Source: Anaerolineae bacterium
Lineage (GTDB): Bacteria > Chloroflexota > Anaerolineae > B4-G1 > SLSP01
Direction of reading: 5' to 3'
NCBI GenBank assembly: GCA_021159805.1
Contig: JAGHDT010000211.1
Coordinates: 1 to 18,701 of the forward strand
DNA length: 18,701 nucleotides
Positions 1 through 7,290 of the stretch are shown one piece after another. Made by a program: the position numbers and the translations under genes. The notes beneath the pieces are model-generated. The model worked only from the letters and a program-made list of their open reading frames with translations, was not told the origin of the DNA and did no database searches. The number at the start of each line of letters is the position of its first letter. Positions within the stretch are counted from its first letter, which is position 1.

Positions 1-204
1 CACTACGCAAGCACGGAAATGCAGCGCGCAGAGTAGAGCGCGAACTGGGGTCCGCGCGAGCGCGACAAAGTGGGCGGGTATGGTGTCGCAGGTGGTTATT
101 TTCGAAGTAGACATCATGTTCGCCAGTGCACACCACGCAGCACGAAAAAACGACGCAAAGAGCAGAGCGGGCAAGATGCCGGGCATCAGAATGCCTTCGG
201 TCCG

Positions 205-283
205 CAGAGCAGATCCAGAGGGTCACTTCCGAAGTGGTAGCACCGCCGGTTCCCCCTCCCATTCCGTCCGCGGAGCATGGGAG
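205..283 (+). promoter_or_regulatory. T-box-like leader 3' end (candidate)
   Basis: On the + strand, GAAGTGGTAGCACCGCC at about 231-247 resembles the T-box sequence GGGTGGTAMCACG/GTGGTACCGCG, including the UGGU that would pair with a tRNA ACCA end. A hairpin follows at once: CTCCCAT (256-262) pairs with ATGGGAG (277-283), with an inner TCCG/CGGA stem. Its 5' side carries TTCCGTCC, like the TTCGTCC of T-box terminators. A GAGTAGA further up (about 31-37) recalls the AGUA motif of Stem I, but I could not fold a full Stem I or name a specifier codon. The hairpin has no T-tract, and no + strand gene follows, so this would be an orphan or a remnant. Confidence 0.3.
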
Positions 284-324
284 ATGAAATCCCCGGTCTA
301 GGGGATGAAATCCCCGTTTCAGGG
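283..324. repeat. Two tandem 21-nt repeats, alternating GGGG/CCCC blocks
   Basis: Two adjacent 21-nt units (283-303 and 304-324) agree at 18 of 21 positions. Both start GATGAAATCCCCG and end AGGG. The boundary creates a perfect hairpin, GGGGAT-GAA-ATCCCC (301-315). The flanking CCCC/GGGG blocks allow mutually exclusive folds: ATCCCC (290-294 region) with GGGGAT, or TCCCC with GGGGA further on. Function is unknown. The position just after the T-box-like hairpin could mean it belongs to the same leader. Confidence 0.6.
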
Positions 325-482
325 GAGGGTGACGCGCTTCTCAGTGCGCGGGGTCAGGGCTCTGCGAGGTCTGTTTTCGGAATAGTGCATCTCCGTGGGG
401 TCGCTCTGTCCAGTACGCCGGTTACGGGTCCAGGATACTGCCGAGGTGCAACTGCACGTCGGGAATGCCTCGCCCTATGCGA

Positions 483-641
483 TCACTCCCGCGGTTGCAC
501 CGTGATTTCGTATAGAGGCAGCGCGTCGCCAGCAGCTTGGCCCTGCGACGTGATGCTGAGCCGCTCCCCTGAGAAGCGGTACATCCCTGTCAATAGCGTA
601 TAACGTCCCGGCGCCAGGTCCGCGGGCAGCTGCACGCCCTA
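483..641 (-). pseudogene. C-terminal continuation of the GT39 gene beyond the amber stop
   Basis: Read in the same frame past TAG at 639-641, the minus strand gives 51 further residues with normal protein character, including APGRYTLLTGMYRFSGERL and ALPLYEITVQPRE, before a TGA at 483-485. This looks like the last strands of the soluble C-terminal domain, which in relatives ends with a similar 'GRYTLLVGMY...' beta-strand pattern. The simplest reading is one base substitution, such as TAC (Tyr) or CAG (Gln) to TAG, in an intact 679-residue gene. A sequencing error or amber readthrough would look the same. Confidence 0.7.
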
Positions 642-2522
642 GCGATCCACGATGGTCTCGCCAGGCTGCCAGGTCAGCGTAGGGGCGAAGCCCGCTCCCG
701 GTTCGGCGTCCGTCTGCGCGACGAGGGTGCCAGCACCATCGATGAGATGCACGAAGACCTTCAGCCGCTCCTCCGGCGTTGTTTCTGCTTTCCAGAAGAG
801 AGTCAGCGGGACGATGTCGCCCGGTGCCCACTCGGTATCCGGGAGATCGCTTCCCACCAGCCTGATTCCCTCCCCAAAATGAGCCTCGAGCGGCCGGTCC
901 GGTTCTGGGACGGCGGTCCCTGTGCCGTACCACGCCAAACGCACCGTCGTGATCCAGGTGTCACCGGCTTTGTAGGCCTGGGTTGAGAGCGCCCGCTCGA
1001 TGAGCCTTTCCGGGTCCGATTCCGCGTCGCCCCAGAAGAGCACAACCAACCGTCCCCCGGTGTGCCGGGCTATGATATCTGTGATCCAGGCCTCGGCTTC
1101 GGTTTGCGTCGGCCGGTAGGGCGCAGGATAGACGGGCAGCGTGTCTGCCGGCTGGCTGCCGTAATAGTAGGTGAAGACCTCCCACTGGTTGGGCGCACTC
1201 AGCAGGATCGCATCACGAGGTCGTCCCTGCGCACGGATCTGGGCGGCGATGCCGCGGTAATCGTCGCGGACGTACGCCGGATTGGTGTAGAGCTGTTCCA
1301 GCGATTGGATCTGATAGGGCAGCAGGCCGCCCAGTAGCAGGGCCGCGGCACCGAGGAGCCGCCATCTGCGGAGGGGGGAGCGGAGGGCACGTCTAAGACG
1401 TGCCCGTACAGGAGCATCTGCAGGGGTACGTACAGAGGTTCGTGCAGGGCTGTCCGAGGAGCAGGCGGGCGCGCCCGCGGGCACGCCCGGCGGCGTGCCC
1501 AGCGGTACAGTCAGGGCCACTGCCAACGGCGCTAGGCTCATCATCAGGAACTTCAGATAGGCCGGGCGGTAGAGGCCGGCAGCTGCCAAGATGGCAGCCG
1601 GCAGGATCGCGATCGACAGTGCTGCCCAGATGACGAAGCGTCGCGGCGATCGGCGCGGGGCCCTCAATGAGCACGCCAGGGCGAGGAGGGCCAAGCATCC
1701 GGCCACGGGCAGGATCATGTGGAGTGGGGCGTCCGGGAGGGTGGTGCCGACGAAGAGCGTTTGGCTCAGGGCTCTGCCGGCTTCACCTTGACTGAGGTCC
1801 GGCGGGCGCCACCCTGCGGCGCCCAAAGCAATGGGAGCCCACGGCAGGAAGAGAATGCCACCGGCCGCGTGCGACAGGATCCACTGTCCCAGGAGCCGCC
1901 ACGAGTGAGAGCGCTGGGTGATCCACCACAGGCCGAAGGCGGCGTTCAGTGCTACCAGAGCCAGTATATAGGTGTACTGCGTGTAGAGACCCGCTGCAAT
2001 GCAGAGGGCGAACCCTGTTGCGGGTCGCATCCATCGTGACGGCTTGGCGCGTTCCCCGCCGCGACGGAGGAGCGCCACGGCCATCCACAGGGTTAGGGCG
2101 GTACATAGCCCCAGCTGTGCGTACATGCGCGCTTCCTGGCTGTAATAGACGGATAGCGGATGGAGTGCCACCATCAGGCCCGCGCCGATGGCGCTCCGCC
2201 TGCCGCCCGCCTGCCGCCCCAGCGATATGGCGACGGCCACGGTGAGTATGCCGCAGAGTGCTGAGGTGCTGCGAAGTGCGAACTCCGATGCACCGGCCGC
2301 TGCACGCCACAGGTGCAGCACCAGATAGTACCCGGGTGGGTGGATATCGCCGGCGGCGCCCTCGATAATCAGGGCGACCGACCGCTCCACCAGTCGCGCG
2401 GTGTTTCCTTCGTCGTTCCAGAAGGACTGGCGATCGAGTGTGGCGTAGCGTAGGCCGGTCGCGAGTAGCAGTACAGTCACCGTGAGGAGTGCCGGCCAAA
2501 GGTTGTTTTTCCGGTCTGTCAT
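639..2522 (-). CDS. GT39-type membrane glycosyltransferase, truncated by amber codon
   Basis: This is a polytopic membrane protein of the ArnT/PMT-like glycosyltransferase 39 group, which moves a sugar from a polyprenyl carrier onto an envelope acceptor outside the membrane. After a first membrane segment comes FWNDEG (about residues 34-39), with the acidic pair expected in the first outer loop, then DIHPPGYYLVLHLW with the family HPP motif. About ten hydrophobic segments follow to residue ~390, then a soluble C-terminal domain. ATG overlaps the TGA of the upstream tsaC-like gene (ATGA), so the two are translationally coupled. Two oddities: residues ~341-380 are a Pro/Ala/Arg-rich insert encoded by palindromic DNA, and the frame stops at TAG (639-641) although coding sequence continues for 51 more codons. 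Substrate is unknown. Confidence 0.8.
   Translation of the reverse strand: MTDRKNNLWPALLTVTVLLLATGLRYATLDRQSFWNDEGNTARLVERSVALIIEGAAGDIHPPGYYLVLHLWRAAAGASEFALRSTSALCGILTVAVAISLGRQAGGRRSAIGAGLMVALHPLSVYYSQEARMYAQLGLCTALTLWMAVALLRRGGERAKPSRWMRPATGFALCIAAGLYTQYTYILALVALNAAFGLWWITQRSHSWRLLGQWILSHAAGGILFLPWAPIALGAAGWRPPDLSQGEAGRALSQTLFVGTTLPDAPLHMILPVAGCLALLALACSLRAPRRSPRRFVIWAALSIAILPAAILAAAGLYRPAYLKFLMMSLAPLAVALTVPLGTPPGVPAGAPACSSDSPARTSVRTPADAPVRARLRRALRSPLRRWRLLGAAALLLGGLLPYQIQSLEQLYTNPAYVRDDYRGIAAQIRAQGRPRDAILLSAPNQWEVFTYYYGSQPADTLPVYPAPYRPTQTEAEAWITDIIARHTGGRLVVLFWGDAESDPERLIERALSTQAYKAGDTWITTVRLAWYGTGTAVPEPDRPLEAHFGEGIRLVGSDLPDTEWAPGDIVPLTLFWKAETTPEERLKVFVHLIDGAGTLVAQTDAEPGAGFAPTLTWQPGETIVDR
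1385..1500. repeat. Palindrome-dense insert inside the glycosyltransferase gene
   Basis: Three strong inverted repeats lie within 116 bp. GGGCACGTCT and AGACGTGCCC are separated by a single A (1385-1405). A 14-bp perfect palindrome, GCGGGCGCGCCCGC, is at 1465-1478. GGGCACGCC pairs with GGCGTGCCC around a 4-nt loop (1479-1500). Between them CGTACAG/CGTGCAG blocks recur near 1406, 1430 and 1441. The translation is a low-complexity Pro/Ala/Arg segment between membrane helices. This looks like a REP- or MITE-like palindromic unit that inserted in frame; the insertion itself is inferred. Confidence 0.55.
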
Positions 2523-3142
2523 AGGTCTCTGTGCGAAGCGATGCTGTCGAGTCCCAGCGCCTGCCGGATTTTCTCGTCAGATATCGCGCCCTTGCGTACG
2601 ATGACGGGCGGATCGGCAACACAGTCCACGATGGTTGAGGGGATGCCGTATGGGGAAGGCCCACCGTCCAAGATGAGGTCGACGGCTTCCTGGGCAGTGA
2701 TGGCCGGCGTATATCCTGAGCGGATGGTGCCGGTGATCAACAGCTTGCCCCCCATCATCTTGAGAAGATTGATCAGCGGGGCACAGTTCGGCACGCGCAA
2801 GGCCATCGGATAGGTGCGGTATTCAGCCGGCAGGTCCGCCGCCGGGGGCAGGCTCAGGGTCAACGGCCCGGGCCAGAAGCGCTGCGCCAGGCGAAGGGCG
2901 TGGGCGTTCGTACGGGCTAGGCCGGCCATCTCCTCTGCGCTCGCCAAGAGGAAGGGCAGAGCCGGCTCTTGCGCGCGGCCCCGTGCTGCATACAGGTGAT
3001 CGATGATGTTCGCCTGTCCCGGCAGCGCGGCAATGCCGTAGATCGTGTCAGTCGGCACGACCAGCAGCTTGCCTGACTGAAGGCACGAGATCGCACGCTC
3101 TAGGGTCCCAGTAGTGCGGATGGAGACGATCGGGGCACCCAT
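2519..3142 (-). CDS. TsaC/YrdC/Sua5-family threonylcarbamoyl-AMP synthase-like protein
   Basis: This family makes threonylcarbamoyl-AMP from threonine, bicarbonate and ATP, the first step of tRNA t6A formation in the cytoplasm. The 207-residue product has the usual YrdC-only length. Recognisable parts are GKLLVVPTDTIYGIAAL near the N-terminus, YAARGRAQEPALPFLLAS, RFWPGPLTLSL, ALRVPN, and SPYGIPSTIVDCVADPPVIVRKGAI near the end. The ATG at 3142 begins 5 nt after the stop of the upstream gene; an ATG at 3217 would overlap that gene by 70 nt. Two key sites are unusual: the KxR motif reads R-G-R, and the SxN motif (normally TSANxSG) reads TGTIRSG. The fold is clear, but activity as TsaC is uncertain and a second, canonical copy may exist elsewhere. 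Confidence 0.82.
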   Translation of the reverse strand: MGAPIVSIRTTGTLERAISCLQSGKLLVVPTDTIYGIAALPGQANIIDHLYAARGRAQEPALPFLLASAEEMAGLARTNAHALRLAQRFWPGPLTLSLPPAADLPAEYRTYPMALRVPNCAPLINLLKMMGGKLLITGTIRSGYTPAITAQEAVDLILDGGPSPYGIPSTIVDCVADPPVIVRKGAISDEKIRQALGLDSIASHRDL

Positions 3143-3147
3143 GCGGT

Positions 3148-4092
3148 CTATTGTCTGAGCAAGATTGAGACAACGGCAGCCCAAAGGCCGCCCAGAACCG
3201 CCAGGAGGCCGCTCCACAGGAAGTGGGAGAGCGGACGTTGGCGCCGGTAGAAGAGGAGCCCGAGACCACCGTTGGTGAGCGTAAAGGCTGTGCCCACCAG
3301 CGCGAAGTAGAAGATGTGCGCTCTTCCGCCGGTGAGCAGGATGCTGCCGTCGGGCGCGAACTTGAACGGGATCTCAGCTGATAGGTAAGGGAACCGCCAG
3401 CAGAGAACGCCCACCATCAGGATCAGCAGACCTACGCTGCATCCCAGCATCGCCAGACTCCAGCGATCACGCCAGATTTCCCAGTCCAGGAAGGCAGGGT
3501 GTGTGGAGTGCTCTTCGACCTCCTGGGTTGGCCCCATTTCAAGTCGTTCGCGGAGTGCGACCAGAAATGCCTCGGTGTCCTCGGGCGAAATGGCGTAGGT
3601 GATCCCATCGGTGCGCAAGATGACCTGATGCCTAAGCGGTGCTGAGGCATAGAAGAGAATGGGGTCCAGATCCGCACTCTCCGTTTCATCGGGCTCGCTA
3701 TCGCCCTCAGGTGCGGTTGCCTTTCCAAAGGCGACGACGTATCCGGGCCAGCGCAAGCTGGGGCGGATACGCACATTCTCCAGTTTGGCGCCGGAGATGA
3801 CATCGCGTATGCTTCCCATTGGAATCTGATGTTCGATGGGGCCCCAATGGATCACCAGCGCATTGCGGTCGAGCTCGTAGTTCGCGTTGATCAGGCCCCA
3901 GAGCTGCGTGAGCACGCGAATGGCAAGCCCCAGCGTGATGCACGCCCCAAGGCCCAGCAGGAAAACACGGATGGACACTGGGGTAACGACGGCAGCCACG
4001 ACCAGTCCGACGGTCGCACCAATCAAGATCACTGCCAGTGCGAGCCCGACGATCCATCCCGTGCGGATGTTCAGGCGCCAAGTATTTTCCAT
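3148..4092 (-). CDS. Membrane protein with bacterial PH-like domain
   Basis: The product is about 314 residues with five likely membrane segments: two near the N-terminus (about 12-35 and 41-62) and three in the last third. Between them lies a soluble region of about 130 residues beginning ANYELDRNALVIHWGPIEHQIPMGSIRDV. That strand pattern is typical of bacterial PH-like (bPH) domains, with a conserved 'iP...I.dV' element. A polar acidic loop (EGDSEPDETESADLDP) sits inside it. I chose ATG 4092; the longer frame from 4194 would overlap recR and adds a Pro/Ser-rich start unlike a membrane protein. It lies between recR and the tsaC-like gene and is probably co-transcribed with them. Function is unknown; such proteins are annotated only by domain. 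Confidence 0.7.
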   Translation of the reverse strand: MENTWRLNIRTGWIVGLALAVILIGATVGLVVAAVVTPVSIRVFLLGLGACITLGLAIRVLTQLWGLINANYELDRNALVIHWGPIEHQIPMGSIRDVISGAKLENVRIRPSLRWPGYVVAFGKATAPEGDSEPDETESADLDPILFYASAPLRHQVILRTDGITYAISPEDTEAFLVALRERLEMGPTQEVEEHSTHPAFLDWEIWRDRWSLAMLGCSVGLLILMVGVLCWRFPYLSAEIPFKFAPDGSILLTGGRAHIFYFALVGTAFTLTNGGLGLLFYRRQRPLSHFLWSGLLAVLGGLWAAVVSILLRQ

Positions 4093-4135
4093 AGGTAGTG
4101 TCCAGGGTCCAGGAGAGGGAGTGTTTGGGCCCAGT

Positions 4136-4741
4136 CTAGAGTTCCTGCCTCGATTCAAGTGCGCGGGTGAGGGTGACGGCGTCGGCATATTCAAGATCCC
4201 CGCCGACCGGCAGGCCGCGTCCGAGTCGTGTGATCCGCACCCCTAAGGGCTTAAGCCGCTGGACCAGATAGGCCGCGGTGTAATCCCCTTCGCTGGTGGG
4301 ATTGGTGGCGAGAAGGACCTCCTTGAGCTCGTCTTCTCGGACACGCTTCTCCAGCTCGGCGATTCGCAGGTCTTCAGCGAAGATGCCTTCCAAGGGAGAT
4401 AATGCCCCATGGAGTACGTGGTAGACCCCTCTGTAATTCTCGGTGCGCTCCAGCGAGAGGAGATCCATCGGCTCCTCAACGACGCAGACGATGCTCTGAT
4501 CGCGCGTCGGATCGGCGCAGATCGGGCACGGGTCATCCTCTGTCACATTGTAGCACTTGGAACAGAACCGTGTCTTCTCGACCAACCCCTTGAGCGCTTC
4601 AGCAAGGCGCATTGCCAGCTCGGACTTGCCACGCAGCAGGAAGAAGGCCAATCTTGAGCCTGTCTTGGGCCCGATGCCTGGCAATTCGGCAAAGGTCTGG
4701 ATCAGCTCTGTGACGGATGGTGGGATAGCAGCGTTTGCCAT
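4136..4741 (-). CDS. recR: Recombination mediator protein RecR
   Basis: RecR works with RecF and RecO to load RecA on gapped DNA in the RecFOR pathway. The 201-residue length is standard. The helix-hairpin-helix LPGIGPKTGSRLA is at about 20-32. A four-Cys zinc finger uses C60, C63, C72 and C75 (CSKCYN...CPIC). The Toprim domain starts at VCVVEEPMDLLSLE (85-98) and continues through GVYHVLHGALSPLEGI and the ATNPTSEGD segment. The C-terminal LGRGLPVGGDLEYADAVTL is the family's Walker-B-like end. It follows ybaB/ebfC by 87 bp, as in many bacteria where dnaX, ybaB and recR form one operon. Confidence 0.97.
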   Translation of the reverse strand: MANAAIPPSVTELIQTFAELPGIGPKTGSRLAFFLLRGKSELAMRLAEALKGLVEKTRFCSKCYNVTEDDPCPICADPTRDQSIVCVVEEPMDLLSLERTENYRGVYHVLHGALSPLEGIFAEDLRIAELEKRVREDELKEVLLATNPTSEGDYTAAYLVQRLKPLGVRITRLGRGLPVGGDLEYADAVTLTRALESRQEL

Positions 4742-4828
4742 AGTCTTAGACTCGAGTCAGCCTTCTTGGACGTTGAGCTCTGCACAGCCCGAGGGCGTAT
4801 GCAGGGCCTATAGGATACAGGGGACGAC

Positions 4829-5179
4829 CTACAGCCCTGGAATCCCCAGGCCCCCGGTGATTGCCGACATGCGCTCAGCCACCATCGCCTGGGCCTTCTG
4901 AATAGCTTCGTTTGTGGCAGCCAGAACGAGATCCTGGAGCATCTCGACGTCATCCGGATCGGCGACCTCAGGATCGATCTCAATGCTCTGGACCTCAAGG
5001 GCGCCATTGATCGAGACTTTGACCATACCACCACCGGACGACACCTCGATGACTTCTTTGTTCGCTTCCTCCTGGACGCCTTCCATCTGGCTCTGCATCT
5101 GCTGAACCTGGCGCATCAGATCATTCGGGTTCATCTGCGACCTGCCACGGCCACCGGGATTGCTTCTTCGACGAGACAT
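4829..5179 (-). CDS. ybaB: YbaB/EbfC family nucleoid-associated protein
   Basis: This small dimeric DNA-binding protein (116 residues) belongs to the YbaB/EbfC family, found between dnaX and recR in many genomes. After a basic N-terminus (SRRRSNPGGRGR) come NPNDLMRQVQQMQSQM and a helix, then the family core EVSSGGGMVKVSINGALEVQSIEIDPEV, and a C-terminal helix ending in the Gly-rich GGLGIPGL. ATG 5179 has an AAGGAG ribosome site 6 nt upstream; the longer frame from 5302 would overlap dnaX and lacks such a site. The protein probably binds DNA without strict sequence preference and may assist RecR or nucleoid organisation; that role is inferred from the family. Confidence 0.93.
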   Translation of the reverse strand: MSRRRSNPGGRGRSQMNPNDLMRQVQQMQSQMEGVQEEANKEVIEVSSGGGMVKVSINGALEVQSIEIDPEVADPDDVEMLQDLVLAATNEAIQKAQAMVAERMSAITGGLGIPGL

Positions 5180-5273
5180 ACGTACTCCTTGTTGGTCAAT
5201 CTTAGTTTGCTTGGTTGGGTAGAGCGTCGGTTGCCGACTGTCAACCAACGGTCGCTGATCGATGGCGCCAGAA

Positions 5274-7148
5274 TCAATCGTTGATCCTAGCGACTGCGCC
5301 AAGTTCCTCTTGGGCCCGACGGATCAGTTCATCCTCTTCCAAGGGAATGTCCGGCTGTTTGACCCGGGGAGCACGGTTTGCCGGAGGCCGGCGGGCTGCC
5401 TGAGGCGGAGCGCCAACCACAGGCAGGCTTGATCTTTGAGCTTTCCACTCATCTTTGGGAAGACAGCGGATGGCGATCGGTTGACGGAAGACCTCAACCA
5501 AGAGATCCTCAATCCGCCGGATGTTGGTTGCCTCAGACACCTTCTTGCAGTGGAAGGCGTGCTGGAATGTGAGCACTAAACGGCCCTGGTTGTCCGTCCC
5601 ACCGACGTCGGCATCCCGCAGTAGGGCCCCGAGGGCAACCGGTTGGATGTTCCGGAGCAACTCGGGCCACCTGTTTCTGATGTTCTCTACGACGGTAGGG
5701 TCCAGCGATGTTCCCGTGATTCCGCGGGCCTGGTCCGCCGGTGCAGGGCTTTCCTCCGTGGCAGGTGAGGTGCCAATCGCAGCAGCTGTATCCGCAGCTA
5801 TCGCCGGCTTTTCCGCATCCGCCTGAGCTACGGATTGGCCCGGTGTCTCCTTGGCTATGTTTGGCGTTGTGTGCGACGGCGCGGTCAGCGACGGTGTCGT
5901 AGTCGACGTAGCCGGCTCAACGATGCTCGTGGTCGCAGCCGGTCTGCGTTGGGGGCGAAGCTGTGTGGGCATCGCCCTCGTTGTCGCCGGCGGCGTGCGT
6001 GTCGGGCGTGTGCCCGGCGTGGTTGCCCAGTCACTTGTATCTCTGTCATTCAGAGCTGCCCGGTCATTCTGCGGGGATTGGAGCGCGGCCTCGACGAAGG
6101 CTAGCTCGAGCGGGAGCTGTGGCTGCCAGCCGGTACGTTGCTTGGAAGCCACCTCGCTGAACAAGCGTATGGCCTTGACCAGATGGTCAGGATCTATCCT
6201 GCTAGCCAGTCCTGCCAGCCGTTCGCGCTCATCCTCGGTGGGATCGGACCACGTGTGGCCGGCGCCGAGCCGCATCAGCAGCAATCCCCGCAGGAAGTCT
6301 GCCGTCTGTCGGGCCAACTGCCGCGGATCGGCGCCGCCGTCGATGGCGCCATTGATGATCTGTAGCCCTGCCGTCAGGTCTTTGTCGATCCAGGCTCGCA
6401 GCAGATCTTGCACTACTTCGCGGCGCTCTGCCCCCAGCATCGTGCGTACATAGTCCGCGGTGATCGTGCCATTTGCCGCCATCTGGTCGAACAGGCTGAT
6501 GGCGTCGCGCATACTACCGGTTGCGGCGCGGGCTATGATCTCCAGTGCCTGTGGTTCGGCATCCACCGATTCTGCTTTTGCGATGACGTCCAGACGCCCC
6601 ACCAGAGCTTCAAGTGGGATCCGGCGGAACTGAAATCGCTGGCATCGAGAGAGAATCGTCTCGGGGATCTTGTGGGGCTCTGTTGTGGCGAGGACAAAGA
6701 TCACGTGTTCTGGAGGTTCCTCAAGCGTTTTGAGGAGTGCGTTGAAGGCTGCCGTCGAGAGCATATGCACCTCGTCAACGACATAGACCTTGTAGGTTGC
6801 CTGCGTAGGGAGGAACCCTACTTTCTCCAGAAGGTCGCGAATGTTGTCGACGCCCGTGTTGGAGGCCGCGTCGATCTCTATGAGATCCATCAACCGTCCT
6901 GCGTTGATGGCGGTGCAGATTTCACACCGGTTGCAGGGACGCTCGTCTTCTGGCGCGAGGCAGTTGACGGCTTTGGCGATCAGTCGCGCGGTGGTGGTCT
7001 TTCCGGTGCCACGGGGGCCGGCCAGCAGGTACGCATGATGGATATGCCCAGTCTGCAGGGCATAGCGCAGCGTCTGCACAATATGTTCCTGTCCTACGAC
7101 GTCGTCAAACGTTTGTGGGCGCCACTTGCGGTATAGCGCTTGCCCCAT
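5274..7148 (-). CDS. dnaX: DNA polymerase III subunit gamma/tau
   Basis: DnaX is the ATPase of the clamp loader that places the beta sliding clamp on DNA and links polymerase cores to the helicase. The 624-residue product shows the Walker A GPRGTGKT (44-51), a zinc module with C63, C72, C75 and C78, Walker B VVDEVH (123-128), sensor 1 LATTEPHK (153-160) and the SRC motif with the arginine finger (167-169). A Pro/Thr/Ala-rich linker spans about 370-480, followed by a C-terminal tau-like domain with VLTFQHAFHCKKV. ATG 7148 is preceded by CGGAGGCACGA, a good ribosome site. I noticed no A-rich slippery site that would make a short gamma form, but did not search every frame. Downstream, ybaB starts 94 bp after the stop. 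Confidence 0.96.
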   Translation of the reverse strand: MGQALYRKWRPQTFDDVVGQEHIVQTLRYALQTGHIHHAYLLAGPRGTGKTTTARLIAKAVNCLAPEDERPCNRCEICTAINAGRLMDLIEIDAASNTGVDNIRDLLEKVGFLPTQATYKVYVVDEVHMLSTAAFNALLKTLEEPPEHVIFVLATTEPHKIPETILSRCQRFQFRRIPLEALVGRLDVIAKAESVDAEPQALEIIARAATGSMRDAISLFDQMAANGTITADYVRTMLGAERREVVQDLLRAWIDKDLTAGLQIINGAIDGGADPRQLARQTADFLRGLLLMRLGAGHTWSDPTEDERERLAGLASRIDPDHLVKAIRLFSEVASKQRTGWQPQLPLELAFVEAALQSPQNDRAALNDRDTSDWATTPGTRPTRTPPATTRAMPTQLRPQRRPAATTSIVEPATSTTTPSLTAPSHTTPNIAKETPGQSVAQADAEKPAIAADTAAAIGTSPATEESPAPADQARGITGTSLDPTVVENIRNRWPELLRNIQPVALGALLRDADVGGTDNQGRLVLTFQHAFHCKKVSEATNIRRIEDLLVEVFRQPIAIRCLPKDEWKAQRSSLPVVGAPPQAARRPPANRAPRVKQPDIPLEEDELIRRAQEELGAVARIND

Positions 7149-7171
7149 TCGTGCCTCCGATAATCACAGGT

Positions 7172-7199
7172 AGTCTATCATGGATGCTATATCAGGCAA
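7172..7199 (-). promoter_or_regulatory. Candidate dnaX promoter
   Basis: On the minus strand TTGCCT (7194-7199) and TAGACT (7172-7177) are 16 bp apart, about 25 bp upstream of the dnaX start. Both hexamers are only partial matches to sigma-70 consensus. The site lies just downstream, in the direction of transcription, of the terminator and long hairpin, which supports a separate dnaX start point. Confidence 0.35.
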
Positions 7200-7236
7200 G
7201 GTTTCACGCTTCTGGGAGGGGTAGACACCTGCCATA

Positions 7237-7288
7237 TGCCACAAAGCGGAAACGCTCTCTGACTTGAGAGCGTTTCCGCTTTGTGGCA
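7237..7288. repeat. Perfect 23-bp inverted repeat with 6-nt loop
   Basis: The arms 7237-7259 and 7266-7288 are exact reverse complements around TGACTT. Each arm also holds a smaller palindrome: AGCG-GAAA-CGCT on the left and its complement on the right. Neither strand has a T-run after the stem, so it is not a standard intrinsic terminator. It lies 2 bp from the terminator at 7291-7327 and upstream of the dnaX promoter candidate. Possible roles are a cruciform, a protein-binding site, a transcript-end stabiliser or a palindromic mobile repeat; the sequence does not decide. Confidence 0.9.
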
Positions 7289-7290
7289 AG

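Larger units (their letters stand above)
1..482. other. Gene-free left flank with structured elements
   Basis: No open frame here resembles a protein family I know. The two + strand frames (80-301 and 277-603) have arbitrary composition, and the second runs antisense into the glycosyltransferase end. What the stretch does hold is a T-box-like leader end (about 205-283), a strong hairpin inside it, and a 21-nt tandem repeat just after it. An inverted pair GCGACA/TGTCGC lies near 63-89. The downstream flank of the minus-strand gene has only a weak imperfect hairpin near 441-462 with no T-run, so I do not call a terminator there. Confidence 0.5.

Noticed and set aside
441..462. Imperfect hairpin downstream of the glycosyltransferase as its terminator
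   Set aside because: Interior mismatch, two-base loop and no T-tract.
277..603. 108-codon + strand frame after the T-box-like hairpin
   Set aside because: It starts inside the hairpin, is built partly from the 21-nt repeats and runs antisense into the glycosyltransferase end; no domain is recognisable.
1783..2664. 293-codon open frame on the minus strand over the glycosyltransferase and TsaC-like genes
   Set aside because: It spans the junction of two well-supported genes in another frame, has Arg/Pro/Gly-rich shadow composition and matches no family.
5222..5244. TTGACA on the minus strand upstream of ybaB as a promoter
   Set aside because: The -35 is perfect, but 17-18 bp downstream there is only TACCCA/ACCCAA, not a believable -10; co-transcription with dnaX is simpler.
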